Assembly: GCA_964230805.1 (NCBI GenBank) | Contig: CAXRIA010000038.1 | Location: 1-60,714 of the forward strand | Direction: 5' to 3' | From: Flavicella sp964230805 | Lineage (GTDB): Bacteria > Bacteroidota > Bacteroidia > Flavobacteriales > Flavobacteriaceae | DNA length: 60,714 nucleotides | Part shown: positions 42,153 to 49,584 of the stretch, one piece after another | Numbering within the stretch: the stretch's first letter is position 1 | Layout: each line of letters begins with the position of its first letter | The notes under the pieces: model-generated | Told to the model about the DNA's origin: nothing | Databases searched by the model: none | The model's input: only the letters and a program-made list of their open reading frames with translations | Program-made: the position numbers and the translations under genes

Positions 42153-42202
42153 TTTTTCAGATACCTGTTTCAAACCACCAACAAAGAGTCACATTTCAAA
42201 AG

Positions 42203-42655
42203 ATGAGAATTGTAATACAAAGGGTTTTGGAAGCCTCCGTTCAAATAGAAGAAAGGGTGCACGCAAAAATAAAAAAGGGACTGCTGGTCTTTGTGGGGGT
42301 TGAATCTCGAGACACACAGGAAGATATTCACTGGCTTTCCAACAAGATTTGTAAGATGCGCATCTTTAACGACGAACAAAATTTGATGAATTTTTCGGTA
42401 AAAGATATCGAAGGAGAAATTTTGGTCATCAGTCAATTTACCTTGCAAGCGAGTACAAAAAAAGGAAATCGCCCCTCTTATGTAAAAGCAGCAAATCCTG
42501 ACACAGCCATTCCCTTGTACGAAGCATTTGTTTTACAGCTTCAAAAAGATTTAGGTAAAAATATTCAAACCGGTGTTTTTGGTGCGGATATGAAAATTTC
42601 CTTGACAAATGACGGACCTGTCACCATTTGTATGGATTCAAAAAACAGGATTTAA
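42203..42655 (+). CDS. dtd: D-aminoacyl-tRNA deacylase
   Basis: A 150-residue proofreading enzyme that removes D-amino acids from mischarged tRNA. Both catalytic motifs are present: SQFTLQAS in the middle and NDGPVT near the C-terminus, the bacterial form of NxGPxT. The length is standard. It is probably co-transcribed with rsgA. Confidence 0.95.
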   Translation: MRIVIQRVLEASVQIEERVHAKIKKGLLVFVGVESRDTQEDIHWLSNKICKMRIFNDEQNLMNFSVKDIEGEILVISQFTLQASTKKGNRPSYVKAANPDTAIPLYEAFVLQLQKDLGKNIQTGVFGADMKISLTNDGPVTICMDSKNRI

Positions 42656-42670
42656 TTTCAAGCTGTTTCA

Positions 42671-42697
42671 CGCACGAAACGTTAAAATCTTCGTGCG
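42671..42697. repeat. inverted repeat upstream of mnmA
   Basis: CGCACGAA (42671-42678) and TTCGTGCG (42690-42697) form a perfect 8-bp stem with an 11-nt loop. There is no T-run on either side, so it is not a typical terminator. It may be a weak terminator for dtd or a protein-binding site. Confidence 0.5.
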
Positions 42698-42774
42698 AAA
42701 AATGAGCGAACAAAGAGTGAAGTGATTGTAGGGATTTCTGGTTTTATCTGACCGAGAAATACAATACATTTCCC

Positions 42775-42782
42775 TATCTTTG
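42775..42782 (+). promoter_or_regulatory. -7 box of mnmA promoter
   Basis: TATCTTTG is a consensus match 19 bp before the mnmA ATG, giving a very short leader. Confidence 0.6.
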
Positions 42783-42801
42783 CACTCTCAAATAGACAAA
42801 A

Positions 42802-43989
42802 ATGAAACGTGTTGTTGTGGGGCTTTCCGGAGGAGTAGATAGTAGTGTGGCTGCCTATTTACTCAAAGAAAAAGGATATGAGGTGATTGGCCTTTTTATG
42901 AAAAATTGGCACGACGACTCTGTTACAATTTCTAATGAATGTCCTTGGTTGGAAGACAGCAACGATGCCATGATTGTTGCCGAAAAACTGGGAATACCCT
43001 TTCAGGTAGTAGATTTGAGTGAGGCGTATAAAGATCGTATTGTGGATTATATGTTTCGAGAATACGAAATGGGAAGGACACCGAATCCCGATGTACTTTG
43101 TAACAGAGAAATAAAATTTGATGTTTTTTTGAAAATTGCTTTGGATCTCGGTGCGGATTATGTCGCAACGGGACATTATTGCAGAAAAGGAGTTTTCGAA
43201 AAGGAAGGAAGAGAAGTTTTTCAACTTTTGTCAGGGATTGACACCAACAAAGACCAATCTTATTTTTTATGCCAGTTGTCACAAGAGCAGCTTTCAAAGG
43301 CACTTTTCCCGATAGGAGAATTGACAAAACCGGAGGTTAGAGAAATTGCCAAAGCCCAAGATTTGATTACAGCGGATAAAAAAGATTCGCAAGGATTGTG
43401 TTTTATTGGAAAAGTTCGCTTGCCTGAATTCTTACAACAAAAATTACAACCCAAGGAAGGGACTATTGTATCCATTTCGGCTCAATACCCCGCCTATCAT
43501 GAAGAAACGCCTCAATTCACTTCAAAAGAAGCAGAATTGGCGCATCATGCAACGAAAATAAAATACAATCTTGCAGCTGGAAAAGCAGTGGGAAAACATC
43601 AGGGGGCACATTATTTTACAAAAGGACAACGAAAAGGTTTGGCCGTGGGCGGTACAGTAGAACCCTTGTTTGTCATTGAAACAGATGTCGAAGAAAATGT
43701 GATTTACGTAGGGGAAGGCAAAAATCATCCCGGTTTGTATCGCAATGTGTTGTTTGTAGCGAACGAGGAGTTGCATTGGATACGAGAAGATTTGATCATG
43801 TCGGCCGGAGAAACGCTAGAAGTCGATGCCAGAATTCGTTACCGTCAGCCTCTAGAAAAAGCAACCCTTCACAAAGTAGAAAAAGGCATGTATGTCGCTT
43901 TTGAAAATGCCCAGTCTGCCATTACCGAGGGACAATTTGTGGCGTGGTACCAAAAAGACAATTTGCTAGGTTCTGGTGTCATCAGTTAA
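42802..43989 (+). CDS. mnmA: tRNA-specific 2-thiouridylase MnmA
   Basis: A 395-residue ATP-dependent enzyme that puts sulfur on U34 of Lys, Glu and Gln tRNAs. The PP-loop GLSGGVDSSVAA is at the N-terminus. The catalytic cysteines are in NPDVLCNREIKF and SQGLCFIGKV. It is slightly longer than the E. coli protein. The menA gene follows after 11 bp. Confidence 0.96.
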   Translation: MKRVVVGLSGGVDSSVAAYLLKEKGYEVIGLFMKNWHDDSVTISNECPWLEDSNDAMIVAEKLGIPFQVVDLSEAYKDRIVDYMFREYEMGRTPNPDVLCNREIKFDVFLKIALDLGADYVATGHYCRKGVFEKEGREVFQLLSGIDTNKDQSYFLCQLSQEQLSKALFPIGELTKPEVREIAKAQDLITADKKDSQGLCFIGKVRLPEFLQQKLQPKEGTIVSISAQYPAYHEETPQFTSKEAELAHHATKIKYNLAAGKAVGKHQGAHYFTKGQRKGLAVGGTVEPLFVIETDVEENVIYVGEGKNHPGLYRNVLFVANEELHWIREDLIMSAGETLEVDARIRYRQPLEKATLHKVEKGMYVAFENAQSAITEGQFVAWYQKDNLLGSGVIS

Positions 43990-44000
43990 ATAGTTATAAG

Positions 44001-44894
44001 ATGAAGAATTGGATACAAGCCGCGCGATTGAGAACCTTGCCACTATCCTTGTCTGGGATTGTCATGGGAAGTTTTTTGGCAGCAAACCAAGGCAAATTCA
44101 ACGGACTAATTTTTGTCCTTGCTGTCGGTACAACCATCGGATTTCAAGTGCTTTCCAATTTTGCAAACGACTATGGAGATGGTGTGAAAGGCACAGATAA
44201 CGAATCCCGAATTGGACCTGAACGTGCTTTGCAAAGTGGTGCCATCAGCCCTCGACAAATGCTAAAGGGCATCTATACAACTGTAGTCATCACTCTTGCA
44301 CTGGCGATCTGGCTGATTCTTGTTTCTTTTGGAACGGAAAATTTAGCCTATTCCGCTCTTTTTTTTATCCTTGGATTGGCCAGTATTGTGGCGGCTATAA
44401 AATACACTATGGGCAAAAATGCCTATGGATACAGTGGCTTGGGAGATGTTTTTGTTTTTGTTTTTTTTGGATTGTTAAGCGTTGTTGGGAGTGAATTTTT
44501 ATACACCCAAAAATGGAATCCATTCACTTTTTTACCGGCCTGTTCCATCGGGTTTTTAAGTGCAGCCGTATTGAATTTAAATAACATGCGGGACAGGGAG
44601 TCAGACCTTAACTCTCATAAAAATACGTTGGTCGTAAAAATAGGACCTACCGTCGCTAAAAAATACCATGGCCTCTTGTTGCTACTTTCTTTGATTTGCG
44701 CAATTTGTTATGCAAGTATAGAATACCAATCTCCTTTTCAATATTTATTCTTGCTCGTATTTTATCCTATTGGAAAACATGCAGTGTTCGTTTTTAGCAA
44801 CAAAGAAGCGAAATATTTGGACCCAGAATTGAAAAAATTGGCATTGAGTACCTTTTTCTTTGCAATTTTATTCGGTTTCGGGATGTTGATTTAA
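44001..44894 (+). CDS. menA: 1,4-dihydroxy-2-naphthoate prenyltransferase
   Basis: A 297-residue UbiA-family membrane enzyme attaching the prenyl tail in menaquinone synthesis. The Asp motif is NFANDYGDGVKGTD and the second is NNMRDRESD. RTLPLSLSGIVMG at the N-terminus is typical of MenA. The ATG at 44001 is chosen 11 bp after mnmA. Menaquinone is the usual respiratory quinone of Flavobacteriia. It draws on the same prenyl diphosphates as the mevalonate genes in this window. Confidence 0.94.
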   Translation: MKNWIQAARLRTLPLSLSGIVMGSFLAANQGKFNGLIFVLAVGTTIGFQVLSNFANDYGDGVKGTDNESRIGPERALQSGAISPRQMLKGIYTTVVITLALAIWLILVSFGTENLAYSALFFILGLASIVAAIKYTMGKNAYGYSGLGDVFVFVFFGLLSVVGSEFLYTQKWNPFTFLPACSIGFLSAAVLNLNNMRDRESDLNSHKNTLVVKIGPTVAKKYHGLLLLLSLICAICYASIEYQSPFQYLFLLVFYPIGKHAVFVFSNKEAKYLDPELKKLALSTFFFAILFGFGMLI

Positions 44895-44919
44895 ACTTTA
44901 GCAGTTGAAATGAAAATAC

Positions 44920-44927
44920 TACTTTTG
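44920..44927 (+). promoter_or_regulatory. -7 box for the Met-rich/copper-linked pair
   Basis: TACTTTTG fits the consensus 17 bp before the ATG at 44945. The position 19 bp upstream reads CTTTA rather than TTTG. Confidence 0.55.
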
Positions 44928-44944
44928 CATCGAATTTTATTTTT

Positions 44945-45331
44945 ATGAAAAAACAGGCCCTGGCTTTCTTTTTTTATTTGCTTTATCTCATCGCGATGAT
45001 ACGTCCAATCATGCCTGTGTTGGAATATTATGGGAATTACGAATACATTGTGAACGTTTTGTGTGAGAATAGAGAGGTGCCTGAGCTCGCCTGTCAGGGA
45101 AAATGTCATTTGAAAAAACAAATTGAAAAATACGCCCAGCCAACAAATTCAGAACAAAATAGAGCGGAAAAGGTTCCCTCTATCGACCTTTCAAAATATC
45201 CGATTTCTCTAATTTCAACAGAGTCGGGCGCCTTTCAAAAATTGACTGACAAAATTCAAAAGCGTTGGTTTACGCTGGAAGGAAAGATCCAAAGTGTTCA
45301 AAATAGACTACTCAAACCTCCCTTGTCTTAG
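44945..45331 (+). CDS. small membrane-anchored protein with CxGKC motif
   Basis: A 128-residue protein with one N-terminal hydrophobic helix (about 7-27) and an exposed region containing VLCENREVPELACQGKCHLKK, in which three Cys and a His are clustered. I do not know a characterised homologue. Proteins with this short CxGKC pattern sit beside metal-related genes in other Bacteroidota, and here the next gene is a Met-rich outer-membrane protein. Metal binding is therefore suggested but unproven. It has its own promoter. Confidence 0.7.
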   Translation: MKKQALAFFFYLLYLIAMIRPIMPVLEYYGNYEYIVNVLCENREVPELACQGKCHLKKQIEKYAQPTNSEQNRAEKVPSIDLSKYPISLISTESGAFQKLTDKIQKRWFTLEGKIQSVQNRLLKPPLS

Positions 45332-45449
45332 AATTTTAATCCGTTATTTTACAATCAATGACACACTTCGGAAAAAGAGGTGTTGTGCTCCATTTTTCAT
45401 GCCTCGGCGTAAAGGTGGAAGTACAAAGAATTCTAAGAAAAATATAAAA

Positions 45450-46553
45450 ATGAAACATACAATAAAAGTAGCAGTGTTCGCAATATTTGCTTTGCTGCAA
45501 CAAACGCATGCCCAACAAGTGAAGGAGGGCAAATCAACAACAAAGGAGAACCCATCAAAAGAAATAGATGCCAAATGGACTTCTTCTCGAGCAGACGGTC
45601 ACGCACCAATTGGCGTGATGGGCGATCATGTTCACAAACAAGGCGAATGGATGTTTTCCTACAGATACATGTCCATGGATATGGAAGGAAATTTAAAAGG
45701 AACCGATGAAATTTCAAATTCAGATATTCATGAAGCTTCTTATATGGTAGCTCCTGAGCAGATGAATATGAAAATGCATATGCTAGGAGCCATGTTTGCT
45801 CCTTCAGATAGGTTGACTTTGATGGTAATGACTAATATTTTACAAAACGATATGGCGTTGAGAAATGGCCCTATGCCTATGATGGCAGGCGTCGCTTTTG
45901 AAACGAGCTCAGAAGGTTTGGGAGATACCAAAATAGGGGCTTTGTATCAGTTGTTTAATAAAAACAGACGCAGTGTGCATTTGAATTTTGGTCTGTCAAT
46001 TCCTACGGGGAGTCTAGATGAAAGAGGTGTTACGCCGATGTCTCGTATGAACAATCCAGAAGGAGATATTCGTCTCGGTTACAACATGCAGTTGGGTAGT
46101 GGTACTTGGGATGCGCAATTAGGAACAACTTACTTAAAACAATACAAATCTTCTTCCTTTGGTGCGCAGGCAAGTTACCTGTATCGATTGGGTGACAATA
46201 GTGAAGGATATACCTTAGGAAATAAATTCAACGCAACTTTTTGGACGGCTTACGCCTTTTCTAAAAAAGTGAGTAGTTCTTTGCGTTTGGATTATCAAAA
46301 TGTAGACCGTATCGATGGCAAAGACAAAACGTTTATGGCGCCGAATATGGCGCCTGTTTTTGATGCTGCCAATTCGGGGAGAAAACAATTGGATTTGTTG
46401 CTAGGGTTGAATTACGCGATTTTTGAGGGAGCTTTCAAAGGTTTGCGTTTGGAAATCGAAGCAGGACTTCCGGTTTACCAAAAAGTAACAGGCATCCAAA
46501 TGAAAAACGACGTTGCCTTTACGGCAGGGATTCAATATGCAATTGGGCATTAA
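45450..46553 (+). CDS. Met-rich outer-membrane protein, possible copper-linked 'transporter'
   Basis: A 367-residue exported protein (signal peptide ending THA about residue 21). The mature part contains Met/His clusters, for example GDHVHK, YRYMSMDMEG and EQMNMKMHMLGAMF, followed by barrel-like strands. It resembles the family annotated as transporter or MetA-like outer-membrane proteins that occur near copper/silver efflux genes in many Gram-negatives. Met-x-Met clusters are typical Cu(I) ligands. The frame is open upstream to 45294, but the ATG at 45450 gives the signal peptide. The 118-bp gap to the CxGKC gene holds nothing obvious. A strong terminator follows. Confidence 0.75.
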   Translation: MKHTIKVAVFAIFALLQQTHAQQVKEGKSTTKENPSKEIDAKWTSSRADGHAPIGVMGDHVHKQGEWMFSYRYMSMDMEGNLKGTDEISNSDIHEASYMVAPEQMNMKMHMLGAMFAPSDRLTLMVMTNILQNDMALRNGPMPMMAGVAFETSSEGLGDTKIGALYQLFNKNRRSVHLNFGLSIPTGSLDERGVTPMSRMNNPEGDIRLGYNMQLGSGTWDAQLGTTYLKQYKSSSFGAQASYLYRLGDNSEGYTLGNKFNATFWTAYAFSKKVSSSLRLDYQNVDRIDGKDKTFMAPNMAPVFDAANSGRKQLDLLLGLNYAIFEGAFKGLRLEIEAGLPVYQKVTGIQMKNDVAFTAGIQYAIGH

Positions 46554-46576
46554 TTGAGTGAAACAAATAGCCTAAG

Positions 46577-46609
46577 AAACGGTTGTGTCAAGCACAGCCG
46601 TTTTTTTTT
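46577..46609 (+). terminator. terminator after the Met-rich gene
   Basis: An 11-bp stem AAACGGTTGTG/CACAGCCGTTT with one G-U pair (46577-46587 with 46593-46603) is followed by nine T residues in total. Confidence 0.9.
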
Positions 46610-46627
46610 GTTTTTATAGTATGAGGC

Positions 46628-46664
46628 TGTTGCAAAGTTTTTTTCATATTTTTAAGGTGCAACA
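46628..46664. promoter_or_regulatory. inverted repeat around the fabH-like gene promoter
   Basis: TGTTGCA (46628-46634) and TGCAACA (46658-46664) are perfect inverted copies 23 bp apart. The -7-like box TATTTTTA (46647-46654) lies between them. The arrangement suits an operator, but the arms are short. Confidence 0.4.
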
Positions 46665-46687
46665 ACCCCTAAAAAAAATCATAGATT

Positions 46688-47695
46688 ATGTACAGCTCAA
46701 AAATTACAGGACTCGGTTTTTATGTTCCTGATAACATTGTTACCAACGAGGATTTATCCAAAATAATGGATACGAACGATGCTTGGATTCAAGAAAGAAC
46801 AGGAATTAAAGAACGTCGGTGGATTAAAAAAGGAACGGAAGATTCCACCTCTGTAATGGGTGCAAAAGCAGCGCGTATAGCGATAGAAAGAGCCAGTTTG
46901 GAAGTGTCTGATATTGATTTTATCGTTTTTGCAACCTTGAGTCCCGATATGTATTTTCCCGGAGGAGGTGTAGAAATACAAGAAATGCTAGGAATGGATA
47001 CCATTGGCGCATTGGATGTGCGCAATCAGTGTTCTGGTTTTGTTTATGCCATGTCGGTGGCGGACCAATTCATAAAAACGGGGATGTACAAAAACATTTT
47101 GGTCATTGGTTCCGAGTACCATTCAGGAGGCTTGGATAAAACGACTCGAGGTAGAGGGGTTACTGTTATTTTTGGAGACGGAGCAGGGGCCGTTGTTTTG
47201 AGTAGGAGCGAAGAAGAAGGGCGCGGTATCTTATCGACACACTTGCATTCGGAAGGAAAACATGCGAAAGAATTGGTTTTGGAAGGTCCGAGTACAGCAC
47301 GTTGGGTGCCTGAAATTATGGATGAAAACAATCCGGAAGACGTTTCCTATTTTCCCTATATGAATGGGCAATTTGTTTTCAAGCATGCGGTGACAAGGTT
47401 TTCCGAGGCGATCAATGAAGGTTTGAAACACAATGGTTTGCAATCGACGGATATCGATTTATTAGTGCCACATCAAGCGAATTTGAGAATTGCACAATTC
47501 ATACAGCGAAAATTCAAATTGCGAGACGACCAAGTGTACAACAATATCATGAACTATGGTAATACTACGGCAGCCTCAGTAGTTATAGCCTTGAGTGAAG
47601 CCTGGGAAAAAGGAAAAATAAAAGACGGAGATTTGGTGGTTTTGGCCGCTTTTGGAAGTGGGTTTACCTGGGGTTCTGTGTTTATAAAATGGTAG
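46688..47695 (+). CDS. 3-oxoacyl-ACP synthase III family (FabH-like)
   Basis: A 335-residue thiolase-fold condensing enzyme. The Cys-His-Asn triad is intact: Cys115 in RNQCSGFV, His262 in VPHQANLRI and Asn292 in YGNTTAAS. This places it in the KAS III family, which starts fatty-acid synthesis from acetyl-CoA and malonyl-ACP. It differs from canonical FabH in several loops and has no other fab gene beside it, so a secondary or specialised role is possible. trmL follows after 23 bp. Confidence 0.88.
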   Translation: MYSSKITGLGFYVPDNIVTNEDLSKIMDTNDAWIQERTGIKERRWIKKGTEDSTSVMGAKAARIAIERASLEVSDIDFIVFATLSPDMYFPGGGVEIQEMLGMDTIGALDVRNQCSGFVYAMSVADQFIKTGMYKNILVIGSEYHSGGLDKTTRGRGVTVIFGDGAGAVVLSRSEEEGRGILSTHLHSEGKHAKELVLEGPSTARWVPEIMDENNPEDVSYFPYMNGQFVFKHAVTRFSEAINEGLKHNGLQSTDIDLLVPHQANLRIAQFIQRKFKLRDDQVYNNIMNYGNTTAASVVIALSEAWEKGKIKDGDLVVLAAFGSGFTWGSVFIKW

Positions 47696-47718
47696 CGTTT
47701 TAAAAAGCATGAAAAAGC

Positions 47719-48180
47719 ATGAAAAAGGAAAATTTTAACATCGTTTTGGTACACCCACAAATACCAAACAATACGGGAAACATAGGTCGTTTGTGTGTAG
47801 GAAGTCAAAGTAAATTGCACTTGGTAAAACCCCTCGGTTTTGAAATTACAGACACACGGGTAAAAAGAGCGGGCTTGGATTATTGGACAGATCTTGATTT
47901 GACTTATTACGATAATTTTGAAGCTTTAATCGAATCGATTCCAGACATGACTCGCGTGTTCTTTTTTACCACACGAGCTTCAAATAATTATTACGATGCA
48001 AGCTTTGAAAAAGGAGATTGGTTGGTTTTCGGAAGAGAATCTGATGGCTTGCCGCCAGCGATCGTTGATCGTTTTTCAGCGCAATGTGTGAAAATACCTT
48101 TCCCAGGAAAGGTGAGAAGTTTCAATTTATCCAATGCGGTGGCTATGGCATTGGGAGAAGGCTTGCGCCAGTTTCGATAA
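47719..48180 (+). CDS. trmL: tRNA (cytidine/uridine-34 2'-O)-methyltransferase
   Basis: A 153-residue SPOUT-fold enzyme methylating the wobble ribose of tRNA-Leu. VHPQIPNNTGNIGRL (11-25), FGRESDGLP and VRSFNLSNAVAMAL are the three knot motifs. The ATG at 47719 lies in a tandem duplication of GCATGAAAAA (47708-47727), so the sequence has two ATGs 10 bp apart; only the second opens the gene. Confidence 0.94.
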   Translation: MKKENFNIVLVHPQIPNNTGNIGRLCVGSQSKLHLVKPLGFEITDTRVKRAGLDYWTDLDLTYYDNFEALIESIPDMTRVFFFTTRASNNYYDASFEKGDWLVFGRESDGLPPAIVDRFSAQCVKIPFPGKVRSFNLSNAVAMALGEGLRQFR

Positions 48181-48185
48181 TCTAT

Positions 48186-49391
48186 TTATTTGTTTCGTTC
48201 AAGTAAGGCCATATAAAACCCATCGTACCCGCTTTTGGAGGGAGAAACTTTTTTTTCCTTTACAAAGTTGAATTGGTCATTTTTTTCTAAAAATTTGGCA
48301 ACTTGTTTCTCATTTTCAGAAGGCAGTACAGAACAGGTAGCGTATACGAGCTGTCCTCCTTTTTTTACCAACCTCGCGTAACTTTCCAAAATTTCACTTT
48401 GGGTTTGTTTTATTTTTTCGATGAATTCTGGTTGTAATTTCCATTTCGCATCTGGGTTTCTTTTCAAGACACCCAACCCTGAACAAGGCGCATCAATTAA
48501 GACTCTATCGGCGCTCTCTTTTAATTTTTTAATTGTTTTGGACGATTCGATGAGGCGTGTTGTAATGTTGTGAGCACCCGCTCTTTTTGCACGACGTTTC
48601 AATTCTTTTAATTTTCCGCCGTAAATATCCATGGCAATGATTTGTCCTTTGTTTTCCATCAAGGCCGCCAAATGCAAGGTTTTTCCTCCAGCTCCTGCAC
48701 AAGTGTCAATAACGCGCATTCCTGGTTGGACGTTTAAATAGTCAGCAACCAATTGAGAAGATGCATCTTGTACCTCAAACAAACCGCTTTTGAAAGCATC
48801 TGTCTTGAAAATGTTTTTGCGTTCTTTCAAGATCAGCGCATCTTTGTATTTCGGATCTATCGTTGTTGCAATGTCAGCGGTCGCCAATGCTTTTTCTAAC
48901 TGAGTACGATTTACTCGTAAGGTATTGGTTCTCAAAACAACAGGAGCTTGTTTGTTGAGTGCTGAAATTTCTTTGTCCCATTGTTTTCCCAATTCGGAAG
49001 CTCCCAAATCATCCATCCAATCCGGAATGGATTCCCTTATTTTTCGAATGCTTTGTACTTGGTCAAATCTCCCTTTAATTCTTCGTACGGGACTGTTTTC
49101 AAAATATTTCCAATCTGGGAGTTCTATCCCTCTGAGTACGGCCCAAACGGCAAAGATTTTCCATAAATTTTCGCGAGAATAATGTTCTTTGGTTTCTGCA
49201 ATTTCATTGTATAGACGTCTCCATCGTACGATTTCATAGATAGTCTCTGCGACAAATTTTCGGTCACGTGAACCCCATCTAGCATCTTTTTTTAAGGCGG
49301 TTTCTACCGCTTTATCAGCGTATACGCCTTCATTAAAGATCAATTGTAACGAATCGATAACGGTAAAAACTAAATTTCTGTGTAAACGCAT
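48186..49391 (-). CDS. RsmB-like 16S rRNA cytosine-C5 methyltransferase
   Basis: A 401-residue SAM-dependent enzyme of the Nol1/Nop2/Sun family. An N-terminal helical region (about 1-140) resembles the RNA-binding domain of RsmB. The catalytic domain has VIDTCAGAGGKTLHLA, the first cysteine in DAPCSGLGVLKRNPD and the nucleophile in VYATCSVLPSENE. It would form m5C in rRNA; the exact position cannot be set. It converges with trmL, 5 bp between stops. Confidence 0.9.
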   Translation of the reverse strand: MRLHRNLVFTVIDSLQLIFNEGVYADKAVETALKKDARWGSRDRKFVAETIYEIVRWRRLYNEIAETKEHYSRENLWKIFAVWAVLRGIELPDWKYFENSPVRRIKGRFDQVQSIRKIRESIPDWMDDLGASELGKQWDKEISALNKQAPVVLRTNTLRVNRTQLEKALATADIATTIDPKYKDALILKERKNIFKTDAFKSGLFEVQDASSQLVADYLNVQPGMRVIDTCAGAGGKTLHLAALMENKGQIIAMDIYGGKLKELKRRAKRAGAHNITTRLIESSKTIKKLKESADRVLIDAPCSGLGVLKRNPDAKWKLQPEFIEKIKQTQSEILESYARLVKKGGQLVYATCSVLPSENEKQVAKFLEKNDQFNFVKEKKVSPSKSGYDGFYMALLERNK

Positions 49392-49410
49392 TTCTTGAAA
49401 ATTTGGACTG

Positions 49411-49418
49411 CAAATGTA
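49411..49418 (-). promoter_or_regulatory. -7 box of RsmB-like gene promoter
   Basis: The minus strand reads TACATTTG 20 bp before the ATG, with TTTT 19 bp further upstream in place of TTTG. Confidence 0.6.
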
Positions 49419-49563
49419 CTCAAATTCAATCTAGTTAAAAAAATACCAGAACATTACTTTTGTCCTTTTTTTTGACAAAATTTAGGAGTGTAATTTTGTA
49501 GTGTTTCGTTTTTTTATCAAAAAAACCATCGCCAATTTAGAAGGTTTGTTCTTAATAATCTTG

Positions 49564-49571
49564 TATTTTTG
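49564..49571 (+). promoter_or_regulatory. -7 box of recG promoter
   Basis: TATTTTTG is a consensus match 13 bp before the recG ATG. TTTG occurs only 15 bp upstream, shorter than ideal. Confidence 0.5.
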
Positions 49572-49584
49572 ATACAGCAAAAAA

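Noticed and set aside
47709..47735. alternative trmL start at the first ATG of the GCATGAAAAA duplication
   Set aside because: That ATG is out of frame with the enzyme and hits a stop after a few codons.
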